From Bacteroidota bacterium (GTDB taxonomy: Bacteria; Bacteroidota; Bacteroidia; AKYH767-A; OLB10), in assembly GCA_016717325.1 (NCBI GenBank), contig JADKFV010000032.1, forward strand, positions 9,235 to 73,234: a stretch of DNA of 64,000 nt, given 5' to 3'. Each line of letters begins with the position of its first letter. Position 1 is the stretch's first letter. Shown here piece after piece: positions 29,485-38,715 of the stretch. The notes under the pieces were generated by a model. That model saw only the letters and a program-made list of their open reading frames with translations. It was not told where the DNA came from and did not search any database. The position numbers and the translations under genes are program-made.

Positions 29485-31605
29485 ATGAAAATTCAAGCAA
29501 ACTTTAAAATCGCAGTTGCCGCATTTTTTTTACTATTCATTTTTGCGCAAAATCATACGCATGCACAAGCCGCAACATGGACCTGGATGAGCGGAAGCAC
29601 TACTGTTAATTTATTGGGCAATTATGTCACACCAAATGTTTTCGATCCGGCAAACGAACCTCCCTCTCTTTACGAACCCGTTTACTGGCGCGACAATGCC
29701 GGCCTGTTATGGATATACGGAGGTTACCATCAAAGTCCATTCAAAGTTGTGTTTACTCAAATGTGGTGTTACAATCCTTACATCAATCAATGGAAAATGG
29801 TAAAGGATTTTACCAACAGTTCTAATTATGGAATTAAAGGTGTACCGGCAGCGACAAACTCACCCGGAGCGCGCACCTTTTGCTGCCCTGCGTGGGTTGA
29901 TAACAACGGAAAGTTTTGGTTATTCAGCGGTATGGATTATAGCTATGGCGATTATTGTGACGATATGTGGATGTATGATCCTATCACCGGATTTTGGACA
30001 TGGATGCATGGTAGCAATCAATTTGCAAGTGCTAATGCCGTGTATGGAGTTAAGGGTGTGCCCAGCCCAACAAATTCTCCCGGGCAACGTGCTGAGTGTT
30101 ATTCATCGTGGTGCGATGCCAATGGCGATTTTTGGATTTTTGGAGGGCAGTCCTACAGCACAGTTGCATCGCAGGCAAACTTCAACGATATGTGGCGTTT
30201 CAGCACTACAACCAATGAATGGACATGGATGCATGGCGATGATTTTCCCGAAACACCCGGCAACTTCGGTACAATAGGCGTTTCGAGCCCGACTAATGAT
30301 CCGCCTTCCAGATGGTGTTATGATCGCAGTATCGATCCATCTGGCAACATGTACATTTTTAGTGGCGTGTATGCTCTTGGTGGTATTCCAAGTATATATA
30401 ATGAAGTGTGGAAATATGTTCCATCTGTTAATGAATGGACATGGATAAAAGGATCCAACATTGCAGCAAATGGCGGTAGTTATCCCACATCGTATTGCAG
30501 TTCGAATGCATTATCGAACCCTGCAGGGCGTTACGAAAACAAAGGCTCCACATACGATGAATGCGGAAACATATGGACATTTGGCGGAGTTAAGATTGGA
30601 GGATTTTTCAGCGATGCATGGGTGTATATAGCTGCCGCAAACGAATGGCGTTTATTGAAAGGAAATAATATCCTCAATCAATCGGCTGTGCGCGGAACAA
30701 AGGGCGTACCCAATATTAATAATCGTCCCGAAGGCCGGTCGGGTTCGGTGGCATTCCTCGATACCTTGCAGCGTTTTTACATTTTTGGTGGCGCTGTTAC
30801 CGGCAACATACAAGGCATAAATGATGTCTGGCGATTGGAACTTGACCCCGGTTGCGTTATACCAACTTGTAGCAGCGCATTGCCGGTGGCGGCATTTTCG
30901 AGCAGCGATACATTGCTTTGCGAAAAAGGTTCGATAGATTTTTTTGATAATTCTGCCGGCAATCCTACTGCATGGAACTGGACTTTTACGGGAGGCGCTC
31001 CTTCCACTTCTACTTTGCAAAATCCTACAGGAATATTTTTTGCCAACTATGGTACATTCAATGTTTCGCTCACTGTAACCAATGGTGCGGGCAGCAATAC
31101 TACATCGTTTACAGTTACCGTTGTAGCCAACCCCGCACAACCTGTTGTAACTTTCAATGGCAGTACCATTTGCAGTTCACCTGCCGTTTCGTATCAGTGG
31201 TATTTTAATAATGCACCTATAAGCAATGCCACTTCGCAATGCTATACCCCTACTCTGCTTGGCAATTACTATGTTATCATATCCGATTCCAATGGATGCA
31301 ACAGCGCCAGCAATATTTTTGTGGCCAATGCAATTAACAATGCACAAACCACTGAATCTAGTTTCACTTTAATTCCTAATCCAGCCAGCGCTGTGGTGCA
31401 ACTTTCATTTGCTCATGCGTATATGGGTACAGTTAATATTGAACTCTACGATGAAAAAGGTGCTCTCGCTTTAAGCAAGAAAATTCAAAAGGATTCATTC
31501 TCATTTAACCACGAATTAGAATTGAAACATTTATCAAAAGGAAATTATATTGTAATGATAAAATTTGGTAAGGTGATAATGGATAAAAAACTCTCGGTAA
31601 AGTAG
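29485..31605 (+). CDS. Kelch-like propeller + PKD, T9SS protein (paralog 3)
   Basis: 706 residues. Signal peptide 1-29 (AAFFLLFIFAQNHTHAQA). Six blades open with WTWMSGS, WKMVKDF (degenerate), WTWMHGSN, WTWMHGDD, WTWIKGSN and WRLLKGNN. A single PKD domain lies at about 470-550; at the DNA level its sequence around 30900-31100 is close to 28750-28950 in paralog 2, pointing to recent duplication or gene conversion. The protein ends in a T9SS sorting domain (LIPNPASAVVQLSF). Likely co-transcribed with the preceding gene (37-bp gap). Confidence 0.9.
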   Translation: MKIQANFKIAVAAFFLLFIFAQNHTHAQAATWTWMSGSTTVNLLGNYVTPNVFDPANEPPSLYEPVYWRDNAGLLWIYGGYHQSPFKVVFTQMWCYNPYINQWKMVKDFTNSSNYGIKGVPAATNSPGARTFCCPAWVDNNGKFWLFSGMDYSYGDYCDDMWMYDPITGFWTWMHGSNQFASANAVYGVKGVPSPTNSPGQRAECYSSWCDANGDFWIFGGQSYSTVASQANFNDMWRFSTTTNEWTWMHGDDFPETPGNFGTIGVSSPTNDPPSRWCYDRSIDPSGNMYIFSGVYALGGIPSIYNEVWKYVPSVNEWTWIKGSNIAANGGSYPTSYCSSNALSNPAGRYENKGSTYDECGNIWTFGGVKIGGFFSDAWVYIAAANEWRLLKGNNILNQSAVRGTKGVPNINNRPEGRSGSVAFLDTLQRFYIFGGAVTGNIQGINDVWRLELDPGCVIPTCSSALPVAAFSSSDTLLCEKGSIDFFDNSAGNPTAWNWTFTGGAPSTSTLQNPTGIFFANYGTFNVSLTVTNGAGSNTTSFTVTVVANPAQPVVTFNGSTICSSPAVSYQWYFNNAPISNATSQCYTPTLLGNYYVIISDSNGCNSASNIFVANAINNAQTTESSFTLIPNPASAVVQLSFAHAYMGTVNIELYDEKGALALSKKIQKDSFSFNHELELKHLSKGNYIVMIKFGKVIMDKKLSVK

Positions 31606-31718
31606 TATTTTATGCTCAACTATTACGGTATACTACATGTTGAAAAATAAATTTTAAAAAACGCAAAAACCAACTAATAATTTATCTCGTATAGTGAAAT
31701 AATAAAAACCACAAAGCG

Positions 31719-32711
31719 ATGTATGTTAACCGGAATATACCCTTCGAAATAATCTGGCGGTTTGGCTGGCTAAATATTGTGCTGTTTATTTTGTACTCTT
31801 TTGTTGTTTTTTCCATGCACAATTACTTGCTTATAAACTATCAATTCCAAATGCATATACCCTTTGCATTGATTGGCCCTGTGGGTGTAGCTGTTGCCAT
31901 TTACACCAGTTTCAAAAATGGGCAATCGTATGATCGTACATGGGAGGCACGTAAAAATTGGGGTGCACTGGCAGGGCTGTCAAAAATATTTGCCAATCAG
32001 GTTATGGTTTACGTAAATCAAAAGGATGATAGTGCTGCCAAAATTTTACTCCACAGGCAACTTGCCATTCTTAATGCGCATAAATTGCAACTGCGTGTAA
32101 AAAGCCTGCACAGCAAAAAGTACGCTCCATGGTTGCATAAATATTATTTTGGAACGGCTACTGAAAGCGATTGGAAAAATGAGGTTGCCTCTTTCCTTGA
32201 GGATAAGGAGTATGCAAATATTATGAGCAAAACAAGCAAGGCATATCATATCTTATTGATGCAAAACCAACATTTGGCTGCCTTGCGAAATAATAATGTG
32301 ATAAACGAATTTCAGCATATGGAAATGATAAAAGTGCTTGATGGCTGCATTGAAAATATGGGCAAAAATGAACGCATTAAGTCAACTCCGTTTCCACGCC
32401 AATACGCTTTCTTCAGTAAATCGTTTATTGTGATTTTTATTTTGATGCTGCCATTTGGCTTTCTCGATCTGTATAACAATCATTACTCATTGGCAAGTTA
32501 CATTACTATGGGTTTTATTTTTACAATTGTTGCCTGGCTTTATATAACCATGGAAATTGTAGGCTCTTACAGCGAAGACCCATTTGAACATTTTGCCACC
32601 GATATACCCATGAATGTAATTTGCCGAAATGTTCAAATTGATTATGCCGAAATATTGGACGAGAAAATTATCCCTGAAAAAGTTATGCCTGTTGATGGGA
32701 TATTGCTGTAA
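31719..32711 (+). CDS. Bestrophin-like anion channel
   Basis: 330 residues. Two N-terminal hydrophobic segments (IVLFILYSFVVFSMHNYLLI; IPFALIGPVGVAVAIYTSF) lead into NGQSYDRTWEARKNWGAL, the signature of the bacterial bestrophin/UPF0187 family. Two more membrane segments lie at about 235-285 (SFIVIFILMLPFGFLDLY; YITMGFIFTIVAWLYITMEI), followed by EDPFEHFATDIPMN, the conserved cytoplasmic acidic cluster. Family members form pentameric ion channels; the ion is not predictable here. It is the last ordinary gene before the accessory island. Confidence 0.9.
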   Translation: MYVNRNIPFEIIWRFGWLNIVLFILYSFVVFSMHNYLLINYQFQMHIPFALIGPVGVAVAIYTSFKNGQSYDRTWEARKNWGALAGLSKIFANQVMVYVNQKDDSAAKILLHRQLAILNAHKLQLRVKSLHSKKYAPWLHKYYFGTATESDWKNEVASFLEDKEYANIMSKTSKAYHILLMQNQHLAALRNNNVINEFQHMEMIKVLDGCIENMGKNERIKSTPFPRQYAFFSKSFIVIFILMLPFGFLDLYNNHYSLASYITMGFIFTIVAWLYITMEIVGSYSEDPFEHFATDIPMNVICRNVQIDYAEILDEKIIPEKVMPVDGILL

Positions 32712-32734
32712 TTACCTATTATCAAAACCGGAAA

Positions 32735-32815
32735 TTTATAACTGTACCAATATACGTTGTGTCATTTACTCTAATAAAAGCCTGATTTGCTTTGCAAATG
32801 CAAATAACATTTTGA
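32735..32815 (-). repeat. Relic copy of the island leader module
   Basis: On the minus strand: TGCATTTG (TAnnTTTG with one change), a ~30-nt leader, ATG, then CAACGTATATTGGTACAGTT, which stops after 9 codons. The same arrangement starts the RHS orphan cassettes at 36166 and 37881. This copy has lost its coding part, and the bestrophin gene lies directly downstream of it on the other strand. Confidence 0.55.
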
Positions 32816-32945
32816 TGTGAGGTGAGCGGATGGAGGTTATGGAAATTATATTGGTGTTGGGGTTTGCGCCAAGCGCGAATGTTATCAGCAGCCAAGGGAT
32901 TTTGGTTTAATTAATTTCAAAATTATTTGACTCATAACTATTTTG

Positions 32946-32953
32946 TAGCTTTG
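32946..32953 (+). promoter_or_regulatory. Minus-7 box TAGCTTTG of the zeta-toxin gene
   Basis: Perfect TAnnTTTG only 5 nt before the ATG at 32959, with TTTG 16 nt upstream (a short spacer). Transcription would begin at or next to the start codon, so the mRNA would be leaderless or nearly so. Confidence 0.5.
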
Positions 32954-32958
32954 CAAAA

Positions 32959-33532
32959 ATGACTGAAAAAAACCTTTATATAATTGCAGGATGCAATGGA
33001 GCTGGTAAAACAACCGCGTGCTTTACTATTTTGCCTGAAATTATCAATTGTAAAGAGTTTGTAAACGCTGATGAAATTGCAAGAGGACTATCGCCATTCC
33101 AACCCGAGAAGGTGGCATTTGAAGCTGGCCGGATTATGCTTCATCGCATTAATGACTTATTTGCCGCAAATTTGAGTTTTGCTTTTGAAACAACCCTTTC
33201 AACAAAAATTTATAAGCAGAAAATAATAATGGCAAAAGAAAAGGGTTATGTAACTACATTACTTTTCTTTTGGTTAAAAAAATGTAGATTTGGCCAAAGA
33301 ACGTGTTGCCATAAGAGTTGCAGAAGGTGGACATAACATACCGCCAGATGTAATTGAAAGACGATATAAAAATGGCATTAAAAACCTCTTCGATATATAT
33401 CTACCTTTGGTTGATGGTGCTTTAATTTTGGACAACTCTAATGGACGTCACGAAATTTTAGCACAAAAAACGATTGATGGAGCGATTAATATTTTTGACA
33501 TATTGAAGTTTAATGAACTAAAAAACAATTGA
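32959..33532 (+). CDS. Zeta-toxin-like P-loop kinase (one frameshift)
   Basis: About 190 residues after removing one surplus A from the run of seven at 33274-33280. Walker A GCNGAGKTT at residues 11-19; NADEIARGLSPF and FAFETTLS match the substrate-binding region of the zeta/AAA_33 toxin family. The second half, read in the shifted frame, has AKERVAIRVAEGGHNIPPDV and RRYKNGIKNLF, a signature of Bacteroidota zeta-like proteins. Zeta toxins phosphorylate UDP-GlcNAc and block wall synthesis; whether this group does so is not shown. Coupled by a 1-nt stop/start overlap to the small gene downstream. Confidence 0.82.
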
Positions 33533-33681
33533 TGACAACAGTAGAAAAGCAAATAGAATTTAAAGATAAAGTGATGCTTGGCCTCGAAAAGGCCTACGAA
33601 AAGCTTATTGAGTTTAAGAAACAAAAAAACACTGAGCTTGTAATTATTCGGGATGGTAAGATTGTAAAAATAAAACCATAA
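33532..33681 (+). CDS. 49-residue partner of the zeta-like protein
   Basis: ATG at 33532-33534 overlaps the zeta stop codon (TGATG), and the frame ends in TAA at 33679-33681. The product is highly charged: EFKDKVMLGLEKAYEKLIEF forms an amphipathic helix, followed by the short strand ELVIIRDGKIVKIKP. The coupling suggests an antitoxin or accessory subunit, although canonical epsilon antitoxins precede their toxin. No named family recognised. Confidence 0.7.
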   Translation: MTTVEKQIEFKDKVMLGLEKAYEKLIEFKKQKNTELVIIRDGKIVKIKP

Positions 33682-33770
33682 CAGTTTACATGCATTTTTA
33701 TGGCGGGCCTAACTTGCGCTCAAGTTAAATCTGTGTGCAAATAATTTCCATTTTTATTTCCATTACCCAC

Positions 33771-33990
33771 TTGAATATTGCTGTAAAATTTATCGGTTTG
33801 TAAATATAGTTTTTGTGATAGAAAATTGCAACCATGAACTGAAACGGAATCAGGCTCTGCTGAGGTGCAACCTGCCAGGATAAATTCATTCAGATGGAAT
33901 ATCTTTCTCTAACGGACACATTCATTTGTGCCTGATTTTTTCATTTCGAATGTTATTTGATGAGCTTAAAATATTTATTCCATTTTTAAA
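33771..33990 (+). repeat. ~220-bp direct repeat, copy 1
   Basis: Nearly identical to 46325-46548 in the same orientation (shared TTGAATATTGCTGTAAAATT start; GGTGCAACCTGCCAGGATAA and CTAACGGACACATTCATTTG inside), diverging after about 33955. It contains small inverted repeats (AGGTGCAACCT; GGACACATTCATTTGTGCC). No coding frame. The rest of the 33682-34145 gap shows nothing else. Confidence 0.85.
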
Positions 33991-34145
33991 TGCTCAAATT
34001 TTGCAGCCTGTACCTTATTTGTAGGCGTTGCAGTTTACTGTTATGTGTATTTAAAAATATGTTGCATTGATATAATTATATTTGATTAATTTTACGAAGC
34101 GAAATTTTTAAAATTCAATTGAACAAATAAACTCGAAAAAATAAA

Positions 34146-34384
34146 ATGCATAAAAGAATAGAAATAGAAGCCATAGATATAAAAGCATATCCAACAGATG
34201 CCGCACAAATGGTTGCACTGAAAGCATTTATGAGAGCAATGAATATTAAATTCACGGTTAAAAAGAAAAACCATACGATACGAAATTTGTAGCTAAGATT
34301 GAAAAAAGCCGGCAAGAATTTAAAACAGGTAAGTTTACTCGTGTTAAAAAAGAGGACTTAAAAAATTTTTTAGGAGTAAAATGA
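34146..34384 (+). CDS. Antitoxin of the YoeB-like pair (DUF2683-like; one frameshift)
   Basis: About 79 residues if one base is restored near 34266, where the frame passes FTVKK and should continue KPYDTKFVAKIEKSRQEFK. N-terminal part HKRIEIEAIDIKAYPTDAAQ, C-terminal part FTRVKKEDLKNFLGVK. Its TGA overlaps the ATG of the toxin (ATGA at 34381-34384), the usual antitoxin-toxin coupling. Resembles small DUF2683-type antitoxins that precede YoeB-like toxins in Bacteroidota. Confidence 0.75.
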
Positions 34385-34647
34385 GTTATCATTTAGATTT
34401 TTCAAAACAAGCTCAAAGCGACATTTCTTTTCATAAGAAGGCAGGAAATAAGGCCATATTAAAAAAGATATTATTGCTACTAACTGAAATTGCAGAACAC
34501 CCATTTGAAGGTGTGGGCAAACCTGAACAACTCAAATTTATTTTGCAGAGTTATTGGTCGCGGAGAATAAATCAAGAGCATCGCCTTGTTTATGAAGTAT
34601 TGAATAACAGAATTTTTATTCACTCGGCAAAAGGGCATTATTATTAA
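34381..34647 (+). CDS. yoeB: YoeB/Txe-family ribosome-dependent mRNA interferase
   Basis: 88 residues, full length for the family. HPFEGVGKPEQLKF, then YWSRRINQEHRLVYEV and HSAKGHYY at the C-terminus are the family hallmarks; the RR, E, H and Y residues correspond to the active centre. Members cleave mRNA at the ribosomal A site. Translationally coupled to the antitoxin by a 4-bp overlap. Confidence 0.93.
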   Translation: MSYHLDFSKQAQSDISFHKKAGNKAILKKILLLLTEIAEHPFEGVGKPEQLKFILQSYWSRRINQEHRLVYEVLNNRIFIHSAKGHYY

Positions 34648-34669
34648 TTATAGTGATGCTGTTCATAAC

Positions 34670-34832
34670 TGATACATTTTTTTTGCATACAAAAGAAAAA
34701 AATATCGCATGAACACGCGCAAGCCCCAAACAAAAAAAATGCAATTGAATACCGCCTTAAAAAAAGTGACACAACTGCGGGAGTGATTATTTTACTTTTT
34801 GTTTTGCTACGGTAACTATATACGTTGCTTTA
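34670..34832 (-). repeat. Cassette-border repeat (dyad motif)
   Basis: Contains GCGCAAGCCCCAAACA and ATGCAATTGAATACCGC, also found near 45.6 kb and, diverged, near 38.0 and 42.2 kb, plus the dyad GCTACG-GTAACTATATA-CGTTGC at 34807-34827. This sits at the end of the first cassette where a terminator is expected; the hairpin here is weak. Confidence 0.55.
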
Positions 34833-34907
34833 CCTTTCTCTGTGCCAGTCGCCTGCCTACGCGCGGGCGCACAAATTTTATCTTCAAATGAATCACAAGT
34901 AATCATT

Positions 34908-35108
34908 TTAATAAATAAAAAAATATATATGGCAGAAAATAAAATATAATAGGCCAAATATTTTTTTCCAATATGTTCTAGTCCAAATAATTTTTACCGC
35001 ACCAAATAATATCATAAAAGGAGTAAAAATGCAATGCAGAATTTTATTTCCACCATTTAACCAATCTAACCAGTTCAAATTCAGCATTAAAATTAAACAA
35101 AAATCCAT
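34908..35108 (-). CDS. Small hydrophobic protein, candidate immunity for RHS cassette A
   Basis: 66 residues from an ATG at 35106-35108, ending 34908. Two hydrophobic stretches are visible: ILHCIFTPFMILFGAVKII and KIFGLLYFIFCHIYFFIY. It starts 45 bp after the stop of the RHS-A gene, the slot where immunity genes lie. An indel may hide a longer N-terminus (a neighbouring frame upstream reads LDLFFVFINLVW). No family recognised. Confidence 0.5.
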   Translation of the reverse strand: MDFCLILMLNLNWLDWLNGGNKILHCIFTPFMILFGAVKIIWTRTYWKKIFGLLYFIFCHIYFFIY

Positions 35109-35152
35109 ACTAAATTTATGAAAACAAAAAACAAATCTAAGTTGTGTTTCTT

Positions 35153-36166
35153 TAATCGCATTCCGTCTCTGAATTAATGAAATCAATACATGCTGGCAGT
35201 GTGTAATCATCAATATTGTAATGATCTATGGTTTCATTTTTGCCATCTTTATTATTAAAAGTTCCATCGGAACAATCATCATTAAACATCGAAGTTCCGT
35301 CAGATTCATTCAAATTTGCAGAGCCCATTCGACCCTATAAAGGCCTTAGCTTTATTATTTGGAGAATTTGATTCAAAAAAATTAATATTTTGTTTAACAT
35401 TCCCTGGAATGTTTCGGTCTACATAATCTTTGCTCAATGGGCCTAAAGCCGCATCAACTGTTACGAGTAGTACCACCTGAATATTTTTTTCTTCAAGTGC
35501 TTTTGTTAACTTCACTGCTAAAATACCACCATAACTATATCCGTAAATCACAACTTTTTATCAGAACTAGTCCGGCATTCTGCTGGACTTGGTATCATAT
35601 TAACAGCATCTGGAATCATTGATTCATCAGTTTTATATAATTTCGAATCGTATAATTTAGTACTGTTCATTTCATTAACAGATTGATAAAGTTGCCAGTC
35701 ATTGTGGATCCGTGTTCTCAAATGGTTGCTTTACAAGTCCAGTAAATATTACAATTGCGTCACCGGGACCTTTTCCATTTATGTCTATTAATTGAATTGG
35801 TGAATTTGCAGCAAAGCAATAAGAAGATAAACTTGCATATTTAAAACAGTCAGGATCCACACTCAAAAACCTACCCAACCTTGTTTCATAAATCCGCATG
35901 CCATAATCTTGTGTGTTGCTCTCGGCATCATTCTCCTTCCCATTGAACCCAAACCTATACCCAACCCCACCGGCACTATATGTTCGCTCTTGCATTGTCA
36001 TACCAAAGGGATAATAATCGGTGGCGGATACAATATCGGGCATGTAAAAAGATGAGCGAGTTGATGCCGATTGAACATGAGCAATTGCATGTGGCTCAGT
36101 TATGCATGCCCCACACATTTGTTGTGTGTTGCTTTGTAATAACTGTGACAATATACGTTGTGTCAT
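35153..36166 (-). CDS. RHS cassette A: orphan tip with alpha/beta-hydrolase-like domain (frameshifted)
   Basis: Starts MTQRILSQLLQ right after the leader module, then joins the RHS core: MPDIVSATDYYPFGMTMQER, YRFGFNGKENDAES, GRFLSVDP. The variable tip begins after LIDINGKGPGDAIVIF and continues through at least two frameshifts (near 35700 and 35555) into VIYGYSYGGILAVKLTKAL, where GYSYG is a GxSxG nucleophile elbow. The last frame ends DHYNIDDYTLPACIDFINS, whose His is a candidate catalytic residue. A lipase/esterase toxin is inferred. It lacks all N-terminal RHS repeats; the region before the core is only ~40 residues, so it is an orphan tip and not a complete delivery protein. Confidence 0.75.
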
Positions 36167-36195
36167 TAGCTATGCTATAAATCTTATTTTCTTTA

Positions 36196-36203
36196 CAAAT
36201 GTA
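36196..36203 (-). promoter_or_regulatory. Promoter box TACATTTG of RHS cassette A
   Basis: Perfect TAnnTTTG on the minus strand 30 nt before the ATG at 36166, inside the palindromic string TTTACAAATGTAAA. TTTG lies 24 nt further upstream. The same box is found ahead of cassette B. Confidence 0.6.
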
Positions 36204-36387
36204 AATATTACATTCTAATAATTTTAGCAAAGTTTTTTCAAATTGCCGAAATATATTTTAATCTATTTGAAATTTATATTCTAAATAAATCTTAAAAAAA
36301 TTAGTGCAGAACACGGTATTCATTAGTATTTCTATTACATTCAACTCGAACAATCCATCCAGTATACGTAATATATGGTTCATAGTC

Positions 36388-36734
36388 TCAAAAATATAGT
36401 CCCTTATTAAATATTATAGGGTTTTTATAACTTTTCAATTTGATTTTGCGGTTTGAATTCTTAATTAAATTGTCAATTTTAGGGTAATATTTAAAAGTTA
36501 TATCATTAAAAGTAAAACTCGTTATAGAATCATAAGAGGCAACCGTACAGTATGTTACTTTATGTGGATATGTTTTTCGTTTTCAAAAATTATAGGATAA
36601 ATTTGATTAATAATTTTATCTGGTAAATTATACACAATTTCTGCTTTGCTTTCAATTGCCTTTTTTTGACAAAGAACAAAGCTGCTTTTGCAAAGCGAAA
36701 TACCTATAACTAAAACAATAAACTTTATACACAT
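36388..36734 (-). CDS. Exported small protein, candidate immunity for RHS cassette B (one frameshift)
   Basis: About 115 residues. ATG at 36734, two bases after the stop of RHS-B. A signal peptide is clear (IKFIVLVIGISLCKSSFVL). The frame breaks at the T5/A5 run near 36575: FENEK should continue as TYPHKVTYCTVASYDS and end IIFNKGLYF at 36388. No named family. Tight coupling and export suggest it neutralises the cassette B tip in the periplasm; inferred from position only. The 36167-36387 interval holds the next promoter module and nothing else. Confidence 0.65.
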
Positions 36735-36738
36735 AATT

Positions 36739-37881
36739 TTACTTTTTGTTTTCACCATTTGTTTTAAGTGCATCCATTCCTAAATTTTTTTCTGATGATG
36801 ATTGTAAGTAATCGTTTTCAAATGTTGGTGTTCCTCCTTTGACTTTGTTTGGTATAGTCTTGTCAATAAATCTAGTGTCTATGGTATATTCAGGAAAGGT
36901 TTGAATATGTGGTAATACTTTACTTATGAAATTTTCAATATCGGCTATTTGTTGATCAGGTTTGTCAGATGCGTATTGCAAGCCTACCAAAGTTCCTGCT
37001 GCTGGGTGAGTATGGATACCTCCAATAATCTACTCCCTCCACTTTGGCTATAACAAACATCTCCCTTGGTTATCATCCGTCTACCAGATTCCTTCCAGGT
37101 AGCGCCTGGTATGTTTTGCTCTTCTAAGTTTATAGAGGCATCAATGATTTCACCTTTTGTACTGTAAATAATATTTAGAACAATTAAAGCATTTTGTTCA
37201 ACCATATTTGTGCCATCTTTGTAGGATGAGTAAATGAATTGGTCCAACAACTTGCTTGCTGCGGAGTTTTGAACATTATTAATGATCTCAACGCTTTTGT
37301 TTTCAAAAGTTTTTGTTGCTTGAAGGCATGCTTCAGGGTTGGCATTTTTATGAGCACTTTCTTCTGCTCTTATAAACGCGTTAAAATATGTTTGTTTTAC
37401 AACAAAAGACTTTGTGCCAGTTGCTGTTTGATAAATAAGTTTCCCAAATTCATTGTAATAGTCATCATCTCCGTTTACATCTCTTCCACCGCCTTCCCAA
37501 CCTAGAATCATATTCCCAAAACAATGCACTATATGCACCTTCAAAAATTTCATTGTCTTTTTCTTGTGTGTTCATACCAAACCTATACCCAGCCCCACCG
37601 GCACTAAATGTTCGCTCTTGCATAGTCATACCAAAGGGATAATAATCTGTAGCAGAAACAATATCGGGCATGTAAAAATCTATGTTTGTTCCCAAAACAC
37701 TTCTCGGTATTTTTCTATCACTAATCACAGTAGTAACATTGCCAAGGTGATTACTCAACTCATAATTTTTTAAACCCAAATTGTGATTGAGTATTGTTGG
37801 TAGTGTTATGCTTGCTTTAGTTACCTCAATATTGCTTTGTTGTTTGCTTTTGTGTATCTGTATGTGTATACGTTGAGGCAT
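36739..37881 (-). CDS. RHS cassette B: orphan tip with HTHP-motif domain (frameshifted)
   Basis: Starts MPQRIHIQIHKSKQQ, then the RHS core LNHNLGLKNYELSNHLGNV, MPDIVSATDYYPFGMTMQER, YRFGMNTQEKDNEIFEGAY and EYDSRLGRRW. The usual VDP segment is absent: the chain runs straight into the tip (GDDDYYNEFGKLIYQTATG) across a frameshift near 37530. A second shift near 37010 leads from KGDVCYSQSG to GIHTHPAAGTLVGLQYASDK, an HTHP followed by Asp, as in JAB/MPN-like and DUF4329-like domains. The product is therefore a candidate metal-dependent peptidase-type or related toxin of uncertain chemistry. Own promoter and start codon; no N-terminal RHS repeats. Confidence 0.72.
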
Positions 37882-37902
37882 TTTAAAAATTGTTTTGCTT
37901 TA

Positions 37903-37910
37903 CAAATGTA
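37903..37910 (-). promoter_or_regulatory. Promoter box TACATTTG of RHS cassette B
   Basis: Perfect TAnnTTTG 22 nt before the ATG at 37881, in the same palindromic TTTACAAATGTAAA context as for cassette A. Confidence 0.6.
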
Positions 37911-38030
37911 AATATTATTTCGATGCGTGGTGTGGAGATGTGTGTTATAATATAGTTTATTGGTGAAGTGGCTTGTGCGCTATAGTGCGCAAGAGCCAAC
38001 AATATAAATGCAATTTGAATTTATCACTCT

Positions 38031-38058
38031 AAAAAAAACTGGCGCGAATGCGGCAGTT
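38031..38058 (-). terminator. Terminator after the cassette C lipoprotein gene
   Basis: Minus-strand sense: AACTGCCGC-ATT-CGCGCCAGTT followed by T8; a stem of 5+3 bp with one mismatch. An identical hairpin follows the paralogous lipoprotein at 45631-45658. Confidence 0.75.
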
Positions 38059-38093
38059 TATAAATTCAATTTGTAAAATTAACAATATACTTT

Positions 38094-38712
38094 TTAATGA
38101 AAGGTGCCAGCGTTGCCTAAGTCTGTTGCTTGGGGTAATTGATGTGACCGATAATATAAGGCCCAACACTCACCTGTATATGTGAAATACTTTACCAAAC
38201 CTTCTTTGCGACTCCAATAAATTTCTTTGGGCATTAACTCTAACTCATTTTGTTTAGTACTGGTTAACTTGTCTTTTTTAGCATAATTAATATGTCGTTA
38301 TATTCTTTTTCCGTTTACTATTATTTTTCATTCAAAATGCGCATTGAATCATTATTGAAAAAGTGGAATTATAATACGATATGTATTTCGAACATTTGGC
38401 TTTAGGCACTGCTTTGTAAATGGCAATCAAACTTTCTTGTTTTGGCAAATTAAATATATTCTTGTTATAATAAATTATATCACCATGATGTGGGTTATAT
38501 TTAAAAAGTTCAAATGTTGGACTCGCACTATACCATAATTTTCGCTCAATAATATAACTAGTGTCCATTTCGTTGTCAGAAGAAGCGAAAATTAATGTAT
38601 CACCTGCTTGATATGGCATCCAAACTAAATCCTCGTCAGAAAATTTAGTCTTTACAGGTATACATCCATAAATAACAAGGCCATACAAAATAATAAATAT
38701 AATTTTTTTCAT
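38094..38712 (-). CDS. Lipoprotein, candidate immunity for RHS cassette C (frameshifted)
   Basis: About 206 residues by alignment with the intact paralog at 45693-46316. Begins MKKIIFIILYGLVIYGC, a lipobox with Cys17. Shared features: DEDLVWMPYQAGDTLIF, NEMDTSYI.ERK.WYS and, after frameshifts near 38350, 38290 and 38260, WSRKEGLVKYFTYTGECWALYYRSH. The start lies 3 bases after the stop of RHS-C. An envelope immunity lipoprotein fits an extracellularly delivered lipase-like tip; this is inference from position. Confidence 0.75.
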
Positions 38713-38715
38713 AAA

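Noticed and set aside
33270..33290. Programmed frameshift in the zeta-like gene
   Set aside because: The A7 run could slip, but identical one-base breaks in unrelated genes across the window make sequencing error the simpler explanation.
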